From: Pseudomonadales bacterium
Lineage (GTDB): Bacteria; Pseudomonadota; Gammaproteobacteria; Pseudomonadales; UBA5518
Length of the DNA: 64,000 bases
Reading direction: 5' to 3'
Assembly: GCA_022072145.1 (NCBI GenBank)
Contig: JAJVIG010000036.1
Location: 1 to 64,000 of the forward strand
The notes below the pieces were generated by a model that searched no databases, was not told the DNA's origin, and saw nothing but the letters and a program-made list of their open reading frames with translations. Shown here in pieces: positions 54,953 to 63,896 of this stretch (the stretch's first letter is position 1; each line of letters begins with the position of its first letter). A program made the translations under genes and the position numbers.

Positions 54953-56632
54953 CTACAAGGCGTTCGGAGTCGGTGTGGGTAGTCGTACGGTGGCGAAGAG
55001 GTCCTTCTGTTCCTGACTCAACGTCGTCAGCCCGGTGGCGTGCTGGTGGCGATTCAGGGTGACCTGGTGAAACTGGATGCGGCGGGCGATTTCGAGCGCC
55101 CGCTCGGGCGAATACGGGTTGCCGCGGTCTCGCAGTCGCAGGCGCAGCACGCGATAGAGCACGAGGGCCAGGAAACAGATCAGCGCATGCGCACGGATAC
55201 GGTTGGGCAGGCGATGGAATACCGGGGCGATCTCGATCTCCGACTTCAGCACGCGAAAGCCGCGCTCGATATCCGCCAGCGCTTTGTAGCGGGCGACCAG
55301 TTCCTCGGGGGACAGATCGGGTACGTTGCTCACGAGGACCAGTTTGCCGTCCATCAGGCGGGCGCGCGCCAGGGCACGCTGATCGATGTCGTAGGCGAAC
55401 AGATCGGACTTCAGATCGACCTTGATGATCGAGGCCAGCCTGGCCTCGCATACGTTCTGGTAGAAGCGCGCCTTGGCACCACTGTCCGACAGCGCCCGCC
55501 CGCGATGACGGCAGCCCGCGTCCTGTGCATCGAGCTTGCCGGCCAACCGATCGGCTTCGTGCTCCAGTTCAGCGATGCGCGCATCACGCCGGGTAGACAG
55601 TTCACTGGCCACCGCCGGCCGATGCGCGACGATCAGTCGATACCCCTGCCACGCGAACTCCCCGACGACCTCATCGGTAGCATGGGTGCAGGTGTCACGT
55701 TGAAACGCGTCGAGCAGGTGGTCGAAATCCCCGTACCGGCGCGCCGGCACCGCCAGAATGAACTCCAGCGGTTGGCCTTGTACCTCGATGCCCCGCACCG
55801 CCTCCAGGTTATCCAGCGACAGCAGCCCCCGGTCCGCCACCAGCACCACGCGCCGGATCGGAAAGCGCGCCAACACTTTCTCGATCGTCGGCACCAGGGT
55901 GTGCGTCTCGGCCGCGTTGCCGGCAAACACCTCATGGTGAATCGGCAAGCCTTCGGCCGTCTGCACCACGCCGAGCATAACCTGGCGAGCGATGTCGCCC
56001 TCCTTGGCCATCCCGTACTGGCGAAGCTCACCATCGACTTCGGTGGCGCCTTCGGTACGGATCGTCGTCAGGTCGTAGAAGACAATCGACAGCTCTTGGT
56101 CGATCAGCGGCCGCAGCAAACCGGCCAGCCTATCCTCCATCGCATCGGCACACTCGACCAGCGTGTCCATGGTGCGCAGCAGTCGCTGGTGCGTCACTTC
56201 TGCCGGTGCCACTTCCGGCACCAGTACGCCCTCGAGCCAACGACCGATGCCGAGCTTCGACTCCGGGTCGCACAGGCGATTGAACACCATCACCCGCAAC
56301 AGTCGCTCCGCATCGAACTGCCGGCGTGGGCGCAACACGCGTCGGAACACATCGGCAAAACCGAGTTCCTTCCACAACGCGCTGAGCATCCAGGTGTCGC
56401 CGACGCTCAACGCCGGTGCGAAAGCCACCTCGCCCGTGCCATCCTCCAGGGCAGGTCGACCTGTCGCGCGCAGCAGCCCGTTGATCAGGGCGTTGCTCTC
56501 GCCGGCGCGCACTGCCTCGATGCGTCCGAGCGTCGCGACGACCCGTTGGCGCGGCGTGCCGCCTCCGGCGCGATAGGACTCGACCAGCTTGACGTACTGG
56601 CGTCCACCCGAGGAAGTGATCTTCACGAACAT
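54953..56632 (-). CDS. IS1634 family transposase
   Basis: The 559-residue transposase (MFVKITSSGGRQYVKLVESY, YDLTTIRTEGA, the DDE-type core with VADRGLLSLDNLEAV and YKALADIERGFRVLKSEIEI) matches IS1634/IS4-group enzymes. It sits at the right edge of the island, just upstream of the intact nadC. I could not pin terminal inverted repeats. A palindrome TCGTGT-CACT-ACACGA lies at 56684-56699. The element looks intact. Confidence 0.85.
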   Translation of the reverse strand: MFVKITSSGGRQYVKLVESYRAGGGTPRQRVVATLGRIEAVRAGESNALINGLLRATGRPALEDGTGEVAFAPALSVGDTWMLSALWKELGFADVFRRVLRPRRQFDAERLLRVMVFNRLCDPESKLGIGRWLEGVLVPEVAPAEVTHQRLLRTMDTLVECADAMEDRLAGLLRPLIDQELSIVFYDLTTIRTEGATEVDGELRQYGMAKEGDIARQVMLGVVQTAEGLPIHHEVFAGNAAETHTLVPTIEKVLARFPIRRVVLVADRGLLSLDNLEAVRGIEVQGQPLEFILAVPARRYGDFDHLLDAFQRDTCTHATDEVVGEFAWQGYRLIVAHRPAVASELSTRRDARIAELEHEADRLAGKLDAQDAGCRHRGRALSDSGAKARFYQNVCEARLASIIKVDLKSDLFAYDIDQRALARARLMDGKLVLVSNVPDLSPEELVARYKALADIERGFRVLKSEIEIAPVFHRLPNRIRAHALICFLALVLYRVLRLRLRDRGNPYSPERALEIARRIQFHQVTLNRHQHATGLTTLSQEQKDLFATVRLPTPTPNAL

Positions 56633-56808
56633 GTCGCCACACTAGCGGCGAAAAATCGGCGAAACAAGGGGGTAAGGAAAATTTCGTGTCACTACACGAG
56701 ATTTTCGACAGAATCCGTAACGTGTTGATTCAAAAGAGAACAGCCCACGAAAATGTGCGAAAAATCACCGCCTGGTGTCGAACTCGGGCGATCAGCGCAA
56801 TTACAGAC

Positions 56809-56814
56809 TAGAAT
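56809..56814 (+). promoter_or_regulatory. Candidate -10 of nadC
   Basis: TAGAAT at 56809-56814, 31 bases before the nadC start. The same CTAGAATGC string occurs 29 bases before the start of the truncated nadC copy (44779-44784), so the element was kept in both copies. I do not see a good -35. Confidence 0.5.
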
Positions 56815-56844
56815 GCGGCCAAACCGCCGCGCGGAAGCCCATCG

Positions 56845-57684
56845 ATGAATCCCGATCTGCTGCAACCCGAGGTGATCGCCGCCAACGTGCGCGCCGCGCT
56901 GGCCGAGGACATCGGCAGCGGCGACGTGACCGCGCAACTGGTGCCCGCGAGCCAGTTCGCGCACGCGCACGTCATAACCCGCGAACGCGCGACGGTGTGT
57001 GGCCGGGCGTGGGTGGACGAGGTGTTCCGCCAGGTCGACCCGGCCGTGCAGATCACCTGGCATTGCGCCGATGGCGACGCCGCCGACCCCGGCAAGATCC
57101 TGTTCGAAGCCGCGGGTCCCGCACGCTCGCTGCTCACAGCCGAACGCACCGCACTCAACTTCCTGCAACTGCTGTCGGGAGTCGCCACCCGCTGTCGGCA
57201 CTACGCCGACATCGTCGCCGGACTGCCCGCCAGACTGCTCGACACCCGCAAGACCATCCCGGGGCTGCGCATCGCGCAGAAGTACGCCGTGAGCTGCGGT
57301 GGCTGCCACAACCACCGCATCGGGCTCTACGACGCCTTCCTGATCAAGGAGAACCACATCGCCGCCTGCGGCTCGATTCGCGATGCGATCGCCACTGCCC
57401 ACGCACAGGCGCCCGGCAAGCCGGTGGAGGTGGAGGTGGAGACGATGTCGCAACTGGCCGATGCACTCGCCGCCGGCGCCGACTCGGTGATGCTCGACAA
57501 CTTCAACCTGGAGCAGATGCGCGAAGCGGTGCAGTTCACGGCCGGCCGCACACCACTCGAAGCGAGCGGCGGCATCAACGAACTCACGCTGCGCGCCATC
57601 GCAGAGACCGGTGTGGGCTATATTTCGATCGGCACGCTGACCAAGGACTGCAAGGCAATCGATCTGTCGATGCGACTGTCGTGA
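56845..57684 (+). CDS. nadC: Quinolinate phosphoribosyltransferase (carboxylating) NadC
   Basis: NadC converts quinolinate and PRPP to nicotinate mononucleotide in NAD synthesis. The 279-residue product has the family sequence [54 protein letters not shown] and DSVMLDNFN and EASGGINE. It is the intact copy of the two. It is followed with a 1-base overlap by the DUF503 gene, then tRNA-Thr, as expected for the native position. Confidence 0.96.
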   Translation: MNPDLLQPEVIAANVRAALAEDIGSGDVTAQLVPASQFAHAHVITRERATVCGRAWVDEVFRQVDPAVQITWHCADGDAADPGKILFEAAGPARSLLTAERTALNFLQLLSGVATRCRHYADIVAGLPARLLDTRKTIPGLRIAQKYAVSCGGCHNHRIGLYDAFLIKENHIAACGSIRDAIATAHAQAPGKPVEVEVETMSQLADALAAGADSVMLDNFNLEQMREAVQFTAGRTPLEASGGINELTLRAIAETGVGYISIGTLTKDCKAIDLSMRLS

Positions 57685-57965
57685 TGCACATCGCGGTCCT
57701 CACCGTGGGCCTGCGCCTCGAAGGTTGCGCCTCGCTGAAGGAGAAGCGCCAGCGTCTGGCCGGCCTGCGCGACCGCTTCGGCAGGCTGCCGAGCGTGGCC
57801 GTCTGCGAGAGCGGCGAGCAGGACGCGCTGCAACGGGCCGAATGGAGCTTCGTGGTCGCGGCGGGCACGCGGTCGATCGTCGATCGACAGGTCGCCGAAA
57901 TCGAACGCTTCCTGGCCGAATGCGTGGACGCGCGCGTGGGCAAGCGCGAACTGGATCTGCTGTGA
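57684..57965 (+). CDS. DUF503 family protein (YlxP-like)
   Basis: The 93-residue product ([20 protein letters not shown] then KRQRLAGLRDRFGRLPSVAV) matches DUF503. Family members are small proteins of unclear function, YlxP in Bacillus. It overlaps the nadC stop (TGATG) and is probably translated from the same mRNA. Confidence 0.87.
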   Translation: MHIAVLTVGLRLEGCASLKEKRQRLAGLRDRFGRLPSVAVCESGEQDALQRAEWSFVVAAGTRSIVDRQVAEIERFLAECVDARVGKRELDLL

Positions 57966-57992
57966 AGGCGCAGAAGCGTGAAGGAGAGAAGA

Positions 57993-58068
57993 TGGTGCCG
58001 GAGATAGGAGTCGAACCTACGACCTTCGCATTACGAATGCGCTGCTCTACCAACTGAGCTACACCGGC
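57993..58068 (-). tRNA. tRNA-Thr(CGU)
   Basis: The minus strand reads GCCGGTGTAGCTCAGTTGGT with D-arm GCTC/GAGC, anticodon loop TTCGTAA (anticodon CGT, reading ACG), T-arm GGTTCGACTCC and CCA at the 3' end. The acceptor stem has one mismatch: T6 faces T67. E. coli thrW and Pseudomonas tRNA-Thr(CGU) have the same overall sequence. In Pseudomonas this gene lies next to nadC and the pilin gene, as here next to nadC. Confidence 0.95.
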
Positions 58069-58088
58069 GTGGGCGGCGCATTATAGGG

Positions 58089-59324
58089 GTGGGGATTTTG
58101 AGCGATCAAGTGGCACGGACGGATTCATCCCATGTGATCGGAAGCGGCAGCGCTGGAGCGACACGGATACTGATCGTCACCCGCAATCTGCCACCATTGG
58201 TGGGTGGCATGGAACGCCTAAACTGGCACATTGCGGATGAACTATCGCGCCACGCACAAGTGCATGTGATCGGTCCCACAGGCGCCGCTGCCCAGCGCCC
58301 AGAACGCGTGGACGTGACCGAAGTGCCTTTGCGTCCGCTGCGGAAGTTCTTGCTTGCGTCGGGTCATCAGTCGATTTCGATAGCGCGCCGCATCAAGCCC
58401 CATATCGTGCTGGCTGGCAGTGGTCTAACCGCGCCGGCCGCATTGATTGCGGCTCGGCTGGCAGGCGCACGCGCCAGCGTTTACCTCCACGGGCTCGACG
58501 TGGCGGTGCGGCATCCCATCTATCGTGCCCTGTGGCACCCAGCCATCCGTCACATGGATACTGTGATAGTCAACAGTCGCGCTACAGCGCGCCTGACGCA
58601 CACTCTGGGCGTGGGCGCCAGCAAGACGCATATCGTGCATCCAGGGGTGCAACTACCCGACGGACCACAATCTGCGGCCACCCTGAAGACATTCCGCCAG
58701 CGCCACAACCTCGGTGATGCCCGAATCATTCTTTCCGTTGGTCGTCTCACCACTCGGAAAGGGCTGCGTGAATTCGTACAACACGCGCTATCTGTCATAG
58801 TGAACGCTGCGCCCGATGCTCTACTTGTTGTGGTTGGTGATGCGCCTGCGGACGCACTGCATACTTGCGAACAAACACGCGAAAGCATCCAAGCCACAGC
58901 AAATGCCGCTGGTATAGGCCAACACCTGCGCTTCCTAGGACGGATATCTGATATGGAATTGACATGCGCTTACGAATGCGCAGCGCTGCACGTCTTTCCC
59001 GTTCGCAGCCTACCCGGTGACCCGGAAGGCTTTGGCATGGTGGCCATTGAAGCCGCGGCCCATGGCTTACCTACTGTGGCGTTTGCCAGCGGCGGCATTG
59101 TGGATGCAGTTGCGCCCGGACTGTCAGGAGAGTTGGTCATGCGTGACGACTATACCGCCTTGGCCCGAGCCGTAATTCAAGTGTTGAATACTGATACAAA
59201 AAAATGGCAAATCTGCGCAACCGCTTTTGCGCAAAGGTATAACTGGTCGGCATTTAGGGAAAAATTGCATTGGGCATTAGGCATTCCACTGGCAAGAACC
59301 TGCACCGCAAACTTATACAACTGA
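58089..59324 (+). CDS. Glycosyltransferase family 4-like (GT-B)
   Basis: The 411-residue product has ILIVTRNLPPLVGGMERLNW near the start and LSVGRLTTRKGL. The C-terminal PEGFGMVAIEAAAHGLPTVA is the E-x7-E signature of GT4 enzymes. It starts at GTG 58089 (TTG 58098 also possible), close after tRNA-Thr on the opposite strand. Likely adds a sugar to lipid-linked oligosaccharide. Confidence 0.87.
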   Translation: MGILSDQVARTDSSHVIGSGSAGATRILIVTRNLPPLVGGMERLNWHIADELSRHAQVHVIGPTGAAAQRPERVDVTEVPLRPLRKFLLASGHQSISIARRIKPHIVLAGSGLTAPAALIAARLAGARASVYLHGLDVAVRHPIYRALWHPAIRHMDTVIVNSRATARLTHTLGVGASKTHIVHPGVQLPDGPQSAATLKTFRQRHNLGDARIILSVGRLTTRKGLREFVQHALSVIVNAAPDALLVVVGDAPADALHTCEQTRESIQATANAAGIGQHLRFLGRISDMELTCAYECAALHVFPVRSLPGDPEGFGMVAIEAAAHGLPTVAFASGGIVDAVAPGLSGELVMRDDYTALARAVIQVLNTDTKKWQICATAFAQRYNWSAFREKLHWALGIPLARTCTANLYN

Positions 59325-59394
59325 TCACACCGGATTGAAATCGATTCGGACGACTGCATATTGATCGTTTTAACTATCAAAACGGGTTGGCCAG

Positions 59395-60480
59395 ATGGAG
59401 ATTGTAGACGCGTCCCCTTTCCGCTCAGCAATCTGGTCAAACGGCGTGCGCGCAACGGCACACGAAGACCCGCCTTTGGTTTCCGTCTGTATAGCCAATT
59501 ACAACGGCGAAGCGTTCGTACGCGAATGTCTGGAGTCAGTTCTGAGCCAAACCAACTCCCCATCCTTCGAGATCATCGCCCATGACGATGCAAGCACCGA
59601 TGGATCGATAGAACAGATCATGTCTTACGAAATGGTCCGCCTCATTCGCGCCGCAGACAACGTCGGCTACTGCGTGGCGAACAACCGCATGGCCTCCGCT
59701 GCCCGAGGAAAGTATCTGCTGCTCTTGAATAACGACGCGGTATTGCGGCCGGATGCGTTGTGCACCCTGATGGAGTCCGCTACAACGATTGGTGCGCCCG
59801 CAATACTGGGCCTTCGCCAGTACGACTACCATTCACAGGAACTCATCGACGCAGGCGCATGGCTCGACATCTTCATGAGCCCCATTCCCATCAAGCGCGA
59901 CGAAGTGACGCATCCAGCCATGGTGATTGGCGCCTGTCTGTGGATTCCGCGCGCACTGTGGAACGAACTGGGAGGATTCCCGGAATGGTTTCACACAAAC
60001 GCTGAGGACGTGTACTTGTGCTGCGCGGCCCGTCTGCGCGGATACGACGTTTTCGTACCAAACAAGTCCGGTTTCCTGCACCGCGTTGGCGCGACACTCA
60101 GTGACCGAAACCGACACGCCGACGAATTGACTACCACAATTCGTCGCCGTTACCTGAGCGAACGCAATCGGACACGTCTGATGTTGATGTTCTATCCTTG
60201 GTGGCTTCTGCTTCCCGCAGTCGCCACCCATTTGATCGTCCTATTAGCGGAAGCGATTCTTGTATCTGCGATTAACCGAAACCCCGGGATTTTGAAAGAT
60301 GTTTACTGGAATGCGATCCGTGACGTCGGGTGGCGAGGCAAGACACAAAGGAACGCAAATGAATTAATGTCAAGCATCCGACAAGTCACTTATTCGCGCT
60401 TCTTATCTCGCTTTCGTACCGTTCCTCAAAAAGCACGAATGCTGATAACAAGTGGCTTGCCTCGTATTGTTCGAATTTAA
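59395..60480 (+). CDS. Glycosyltransferase family 2
   Basis: The 361-residue product shows the GT-A fold: VSVCIANYNGEAFVRECLES, HDDASTDGS and LLLLNNDAVLRPDAL (the DXD-type position), with GGFPEWFHTNAEDVYLCCAA. A hydrophobic stretch (FYPWWLLLPAVATHLIVLLA) near residues 260-280 suggests membrane association. Next gene after the GT4 enzyme on the same strand. Confidence 0.88.
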   Translation: MEIVDASPFRSAIWSNGVRATAHEDPPLVSVCIANYNGEAFVRECLESVLSQTNSPSFEIIAHDDASTDGSIEQIMSYEMVRLIRAADNVGYCVANNRMASAARGKYLLLLNNDAVLRPDALCTLMESATTIGAPAILGLRQYDYHSQELIDAGAWLDIFMSPIPIKRDEVTHPAMVIGACLWIPRALWNELGGFPEWFHTNAEDVYLCCAARLRGYDVFVPNKSGFLHRVGATLSDRNRHADELTTTIRRRYLSERNRTRLMLMFYPWWLLLPAVATHLIVLLAEAILVSAINRNPGILKDVYWNAIRDVGWRGKTQRNANELMSSIRQVTYSRFLSRFRTVPQKARMLITSGLPRIVRI

Positions 60481-60601
60481 ACTGCCATCAAAAGGAACTG
60501 CTCATCTACTGACATGATTAGCAATGATCATCAGCCAGTCTCACCTGGTGATGCCCCGTCGGCGTATTCTGTGCCGGCATCCAATCAGGAGGGGATTCAC
60601 C

Positions 60602-60890
60602 ATGGCCATGAATCCCCGCATCCAGTTCCAACCGGGGCTTTCGATGCCCGAGTTCTTTGCGCGGTTCGGTACCGAGGAGGAGCATGGGGGTCGAGTCGTT
60701 GTGAGTTCGGCAAAGGACAGATCGAACCGGCTGCCGATGGCGCACCACGGTCTCGGTTGCGCATTCCGACCATGGCGGACACTTGTTCCGGTGATGGCAG
60801 ACAGCGGGACACACCAGGCGGTTGCGCACGGCAAAGCGCGACGGAGGTTTTGCAAGAAGCTCATCTGCCGGACTGCAACATTTCCATGTG
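60602..60890 (+). pseudogene. Degenerate IS1595-family transposase fragment
   Basis: The first 24 codons (MNPRIQFQPGLSMPEFFARF then GTEE) match the N-terminus of IS1595-type transposases. Homology then breaks off at a frameshift or deletion, and the rest of the open frame (to 60898) is not recognisable. No other part of the element is visible, so it is a remnant in the space between two convergent operons. Confidence 0.6.
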
Positions 60891-62222
60891 ATCATTAAAC
60901 AAAAGGCCGTGCAGTGCATTTTCACTTCGCTCAGAATCCACGATTTCCAAGGTTGATCTGAGAACATATTTCGGTGCTGATGATACATTCTTCACGACTT
61001 GAAGAATTTCTGCAGCGATGTTTGCGACATTCGACTCCAAATCCAAACCTCGTCCGCTCTGCTCCAACAATTGCGCGGTCGACTCGTCGCGCCGAGCGCC
61101 AATCGATAGAATGCGTGTACCAGAGATTAGATATTCGAATATTTTCGACGTCAGAATGCCTGGATAATGATCCGAGCAGAAACTAAAGAAAATGAGAGCG
61201 TCTGCATCTCGCTGCATCCGCAATGCGTCGTCCCGAGCGACCTGCCCGGGTTGCTCTAACATATCGATCATGTCATAGCGCGTCGCCAGATCTCGGACAT
61301 TGGCCTGCGACTTGCCGACGAAAACCAACTTGATACGGGCGAACTCTGCGGGAGCCTGCTCACGCACTACAGCCATGGCATCGAAGAGGAGATTTGGCGA
61401 CTGGCCGTGAGGGTACACTGTTCCCGTGTAAACCAGACGCACCCGACCATCTGCTGGAAACGCCGGAGTGACGTCCAGTCGGCGGAACACATCCAAATCT
61501 ACCGCATTGGGGATGACCTCTACACTCCGACGGTAGCGTTGCGCAAGACGTGACGCTAAACCTTCGCTGACGGTGGTGATCGCATCGGCAGTAACGCAGA
61601 AGGTCTTCTCCAGTCGCCTTTCCAGAACGGTAAAGGGAAAGAGTCCCGGGTAGATGTGGTTATCCACCCACAGGTCTCGATAATCGGCTATCCAGCGTTT
61701 CGCACGCTGAGTTCGCCTCAAACGGTACGCAATGAGATGGCAGGCATAAGGTCCATGCGTGCTTATCACCACATCCCAACATTCGCGCCGTATCCGCCAC
61801 AGCGCCGCTATCACCCAGAGGTCGTGATGATCGGGCATGCGCGCAGAACTGAATGCTCCTCTGACGCGGCGCGTCCAGTGCACCAATCGGGACAGCGGCG
61901 ATAGTCGCGACGAGGCATCTTTCGTGTTTGCGTCGCCCGTCTCTCGCGATGCTCGGTCGAACCACCGAATCAGCTTTGCAAACGGTACAGCGACACGAAT
62001 GACTTCTCCTGGCGGAACACTCAGATCGCATCCCTGCAACGAACCACCACGGACTTTGGTCGTCAGGACCGAGACAGTATGTCCACGTCGTTGAAGAATA
62101 CGTGCCCACTGAGCCGGCCGCGTGGCCGCGACTGAATTAATCGGCGGATAGTGCGCGGCGATTATCAACACATGCAGCGGTCTCCGCGCATCCGGAGCGG
62201 ATTCGCGCGTTGTGTTACTCAT
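60861..62222 (-). CDS. Glycosyltransferase (GT-B, family 4-like)
   Basis: The 453-residue product starts PLHVLIIAAHYPPINSVAAT and has WDVVISTHGPYACHLIAYRL, IADYRDLWVD, TTVSEGLASRL, EVIPNAVDLDVF, RLVYTGTVYPHG. The C-terminal SKIFEYLISGTRILSIGARR is typical of GT4. It is the last gene of the minus-strand operon. The C-terminus overlaps the IS1595 remnant region on the other strand, and its stop lies in a stretch that differs in base content. Confidence 0.83.
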   Translation of the reverse strand: MSNTTRESAPDARRPLHVLIIAAHYPPINSVAATRPAQWARILQRRGHTVSVLTTKVRGGSLQGCDLSVPPGEVIRVAVPFAKLIRWFDRASRETGDANTKDASSRLSPLSRLVHWTRRVRGAFSSARMPDHHDLWVIAALWRIRRECWDVVISTHGPYACHLIAYRLRRTQRAKRWIADYRDLWVDNHIYPGLFPFTVLERRLEKTFCVTADAITTVSEGLASRLAQRYRRSVEVIPNAVDLDVFRRLDVTPAFPADGRVRLVYTGTVYPHGQSPNLLFDAMAVVREQAPAEFARIKLVFVGKSQANVRDLATRYDMIDMLEQPGQVARDDALRMQRDADALIFFSFCSDHYPGILTSKIFEYLISGTRILSIGARRDESTAQLLEQSGRGLDLESNVANIAAEILQVVKNVSSAPKYVLRSTLEIVDSERSENALHGLLFNDHMEMLQSGR

Positions 62223-63312
62223 CGCCGGCCCAATAGCTGCGCATCTGGCTGCCGATATGTGCGATATCGTCACGACCAAGGTACGGGTGCATTGGCAGAC
62301 TGAGCACCTCCCGCGCCGCAAGGTCACTGACCGGAATCACCCGTTTGGATCCAATTGCCGGCTGTCGATGCATCGGCACGGGATAGTGAACCGCTGTCGG
62401 GATACCGGCGGCACGCAGCGCATCCGCCAGGGAATCCCGGCCTGGTGTCCGAATCGTATATTGAGCCCACGCGCTCTCATTGCCTGGGGCGATTGTCGGC
62501 AACACAAGCGGCATACTCCTGAGTTCCATCGCATACCACTCGGCAATCTGCGCCCTGGCTGCCATTTCCTCCTCGAACACCGACATCTTTTCGAGCAGTA
62601 CAGCGGCTTGCAGTGTGTCCAGCCTGCTATTCATGCCTAGATATTCGTGGCGATAGCGTGCAACCTGGCCGTGCTGAGAAAGGGCAAGCAATCGTTCACC
62701 CAACAGCGGATCTCGCGTGAATATGGCGCCACCATCACCGAAACAGCCGAGCGGCTTGCTTGGGAAAAAGGAGGTACACCCGATATCGCCCAAGGAACCC
62801 GACCGCCGACCGTTATGTTTCGCCCCGAAACTTTGTGCACCATCCTCGATCAACGGAATGCCGCGAGCCCCGGTCAGACGCATCAACGAATCGACATCCG
62901 CACATTGTCCGAATAGCGAAACCGCGACCACTGCGCGCGTGCGCTCAGTAATGGCGCGCCGCACCTGCGACGCATCGATACAGAACGTCACCGGGTCGAT
63001 ATCCACGAACACCGGATCGGCACCGACGGCGAACACCGCTTCGACGGTCGCAAAGAACGAGAACGCGGGGACTATGACCTCGTCTCCGCGACCAACCTCC
63101 AACGCCATCAAAGCCAACTGCAGCGCATCGGTTCCGTTGGCGCAAGAAACACAGTATGGAACGCCGACAAAAGACGACAACACCCGTTCGAGTTCCTCGA
63201 CCTCAGGGCCGCGAACGAATTGCCCGTGGTCGATTACCGCCGCCATTCGCGCATCGATTGCGTGACGAAGCCGTTTCAGCTGCACCTTGACGCCCGCAAA
63301 CTCGATAGTCAT
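62215..63312 (-). CDS. DegT/DnrJ/EryC1 aminotransferase (WbpE-like)
   Basis: The 365-residue PLP enzyme shows [56 protein letters not shown] and the catalytic Lys in [19 protein letters not shown]. It closely fits WbpE, which converts UDP-3-keto-GlcNAcA to the 3-amino form. It overlaps the next gene's start by 8 bases, in the order WbpB (partial), WbpD, WbpE. Confidence 0.92.
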   Translation of the reverse strand: MTIEFAGVKVQLKRLRHAIDARMAAVIDHGQFVRGPEVEELERVLSSFVGVPYCVSCANGTDALQLALMALEVGRGDEVIVPAFSFFATVEAVFAVGADPVFVDIDPVTFCIDASQVRRAITERTRAVVAVSLFGQCADVDSLMRLTGARGIPLIEDGAQSFGAKHNGRRSGSLGDIGCTSFFPSKPLGCFGDGGAIFTRDPLLGERLLALSQHGQVARYRHEYLGMNSRLDTLQAAVLLEKMSVFEEEMAARAQIAEWYAMELRSMPLVLPTIAPGNESAWAQYTIRTPGRDSLADALRAAGIPTAVHYPVPMHRQPAIGSKRVIPVSDLAAREVLSLPMHPYLGRDDIAHIGSQMRSYWAGDE

Positions 63313-63896
63313 CTGGTCTCCTGACTGACACGCCCGTTCTCAAGTCTATAGCTCTCACCTGTAATCGGACAGACGACTGTGGACTCTTCATCAACAGAAA
63401 GATCGAGTCGTTCGCCAATCCGGCTCACCCAGCCGACTCTCCGTGCCGGAACGCCTATCACGAGTTCGAAATCTCCAACGTCTCGCGTAACCACTGCTCC
63501 TGCTCCGACCATTGCAAACTGCCCAATCGTTACGCCACAAACGATTGTGCAATTCGCTCCCAGGCTGGCCCCCCTCATGACTCTCGTCGTCCTGAACTCT
63601 TGCTTTCTATCCACGAACGATCGGGGATTGATCACGTTGGTAAATACCATGCTCGGGCCGCAAAATACATCGTCTTCGAGAATTACCCCATCAAAAACCG
63701 AAACATTATTCTGGATCTTCACGTTGTCACCGATTATGGCTCCGGGCCCGACGTAGACTCCCTGGCCTAGCACACAATTTCCACCGATTATGGCCCCGGA
63801 ACACACATGCACCCAATGCCATACCCGGGTTCCCTTTCCGATGGCAGAGCCCGGATCGACAATCGCGCTCGGGTGCACTACGGGGCCGCTCACCAT
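63309..63896 (-). CDS. UDP-3-amino-sugar N-acetyltransferase, WbpD-like
   Basis: The 195-residue product is a left-handed beta-helix acetyltransferase ([60 protein letters not shown]). I chose ATG 63896, which overlaps the stop of the upstream WbpB-like gene; an ATG at 63935 is also in frame. A short C-terminal extension ends [13 protein letters not shown], which may carry an extra small domain. Confidence 0.88.
   Translation of the reverse strand: MVSGPVVHPSAIVDPGSAIGKGTRVWHWVHVCSGAIIGGNCVLGQGVYVGPGAIIGDNVKIQNNVSVFDGVILEDDVFCGPSMVFTNVINPRSFVDRKQEFRTTRVMRGASLGANCTIVCGVTIGQFAMVGAGAVVTRDVGDFELVIGVPARRVGWVSRIGERLDLSVDEESTVVCPITGESYRLENGRVSQETR

Larger units (their letters stand above)
45269..56800. 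other. Genomic island with surface-polysaccharide genes, bracketed by two nadC copies
   Basis: The block between the truncation point of the first nadC and the promoter of the second holds ten polysaccharide genes on the plus strand and an IS1634-type element at its right end. REP elements, common from 1.5 to 41 kb, are absent. Several genes (48954-49577, 52133-53332) are clearly more AT-rich than the neighbours. These are signs of transfer. The exact right border lies somewhere between 56640 and 56805. Confidence 0.75.

Noticed and set aside
54796..56720. Terminal inverted repeats for the IS1634 element from similar CACTACA strings at both ends
   Set aside because: The matches are in direct and not inverted orientation, so they do not support terminal repeats.
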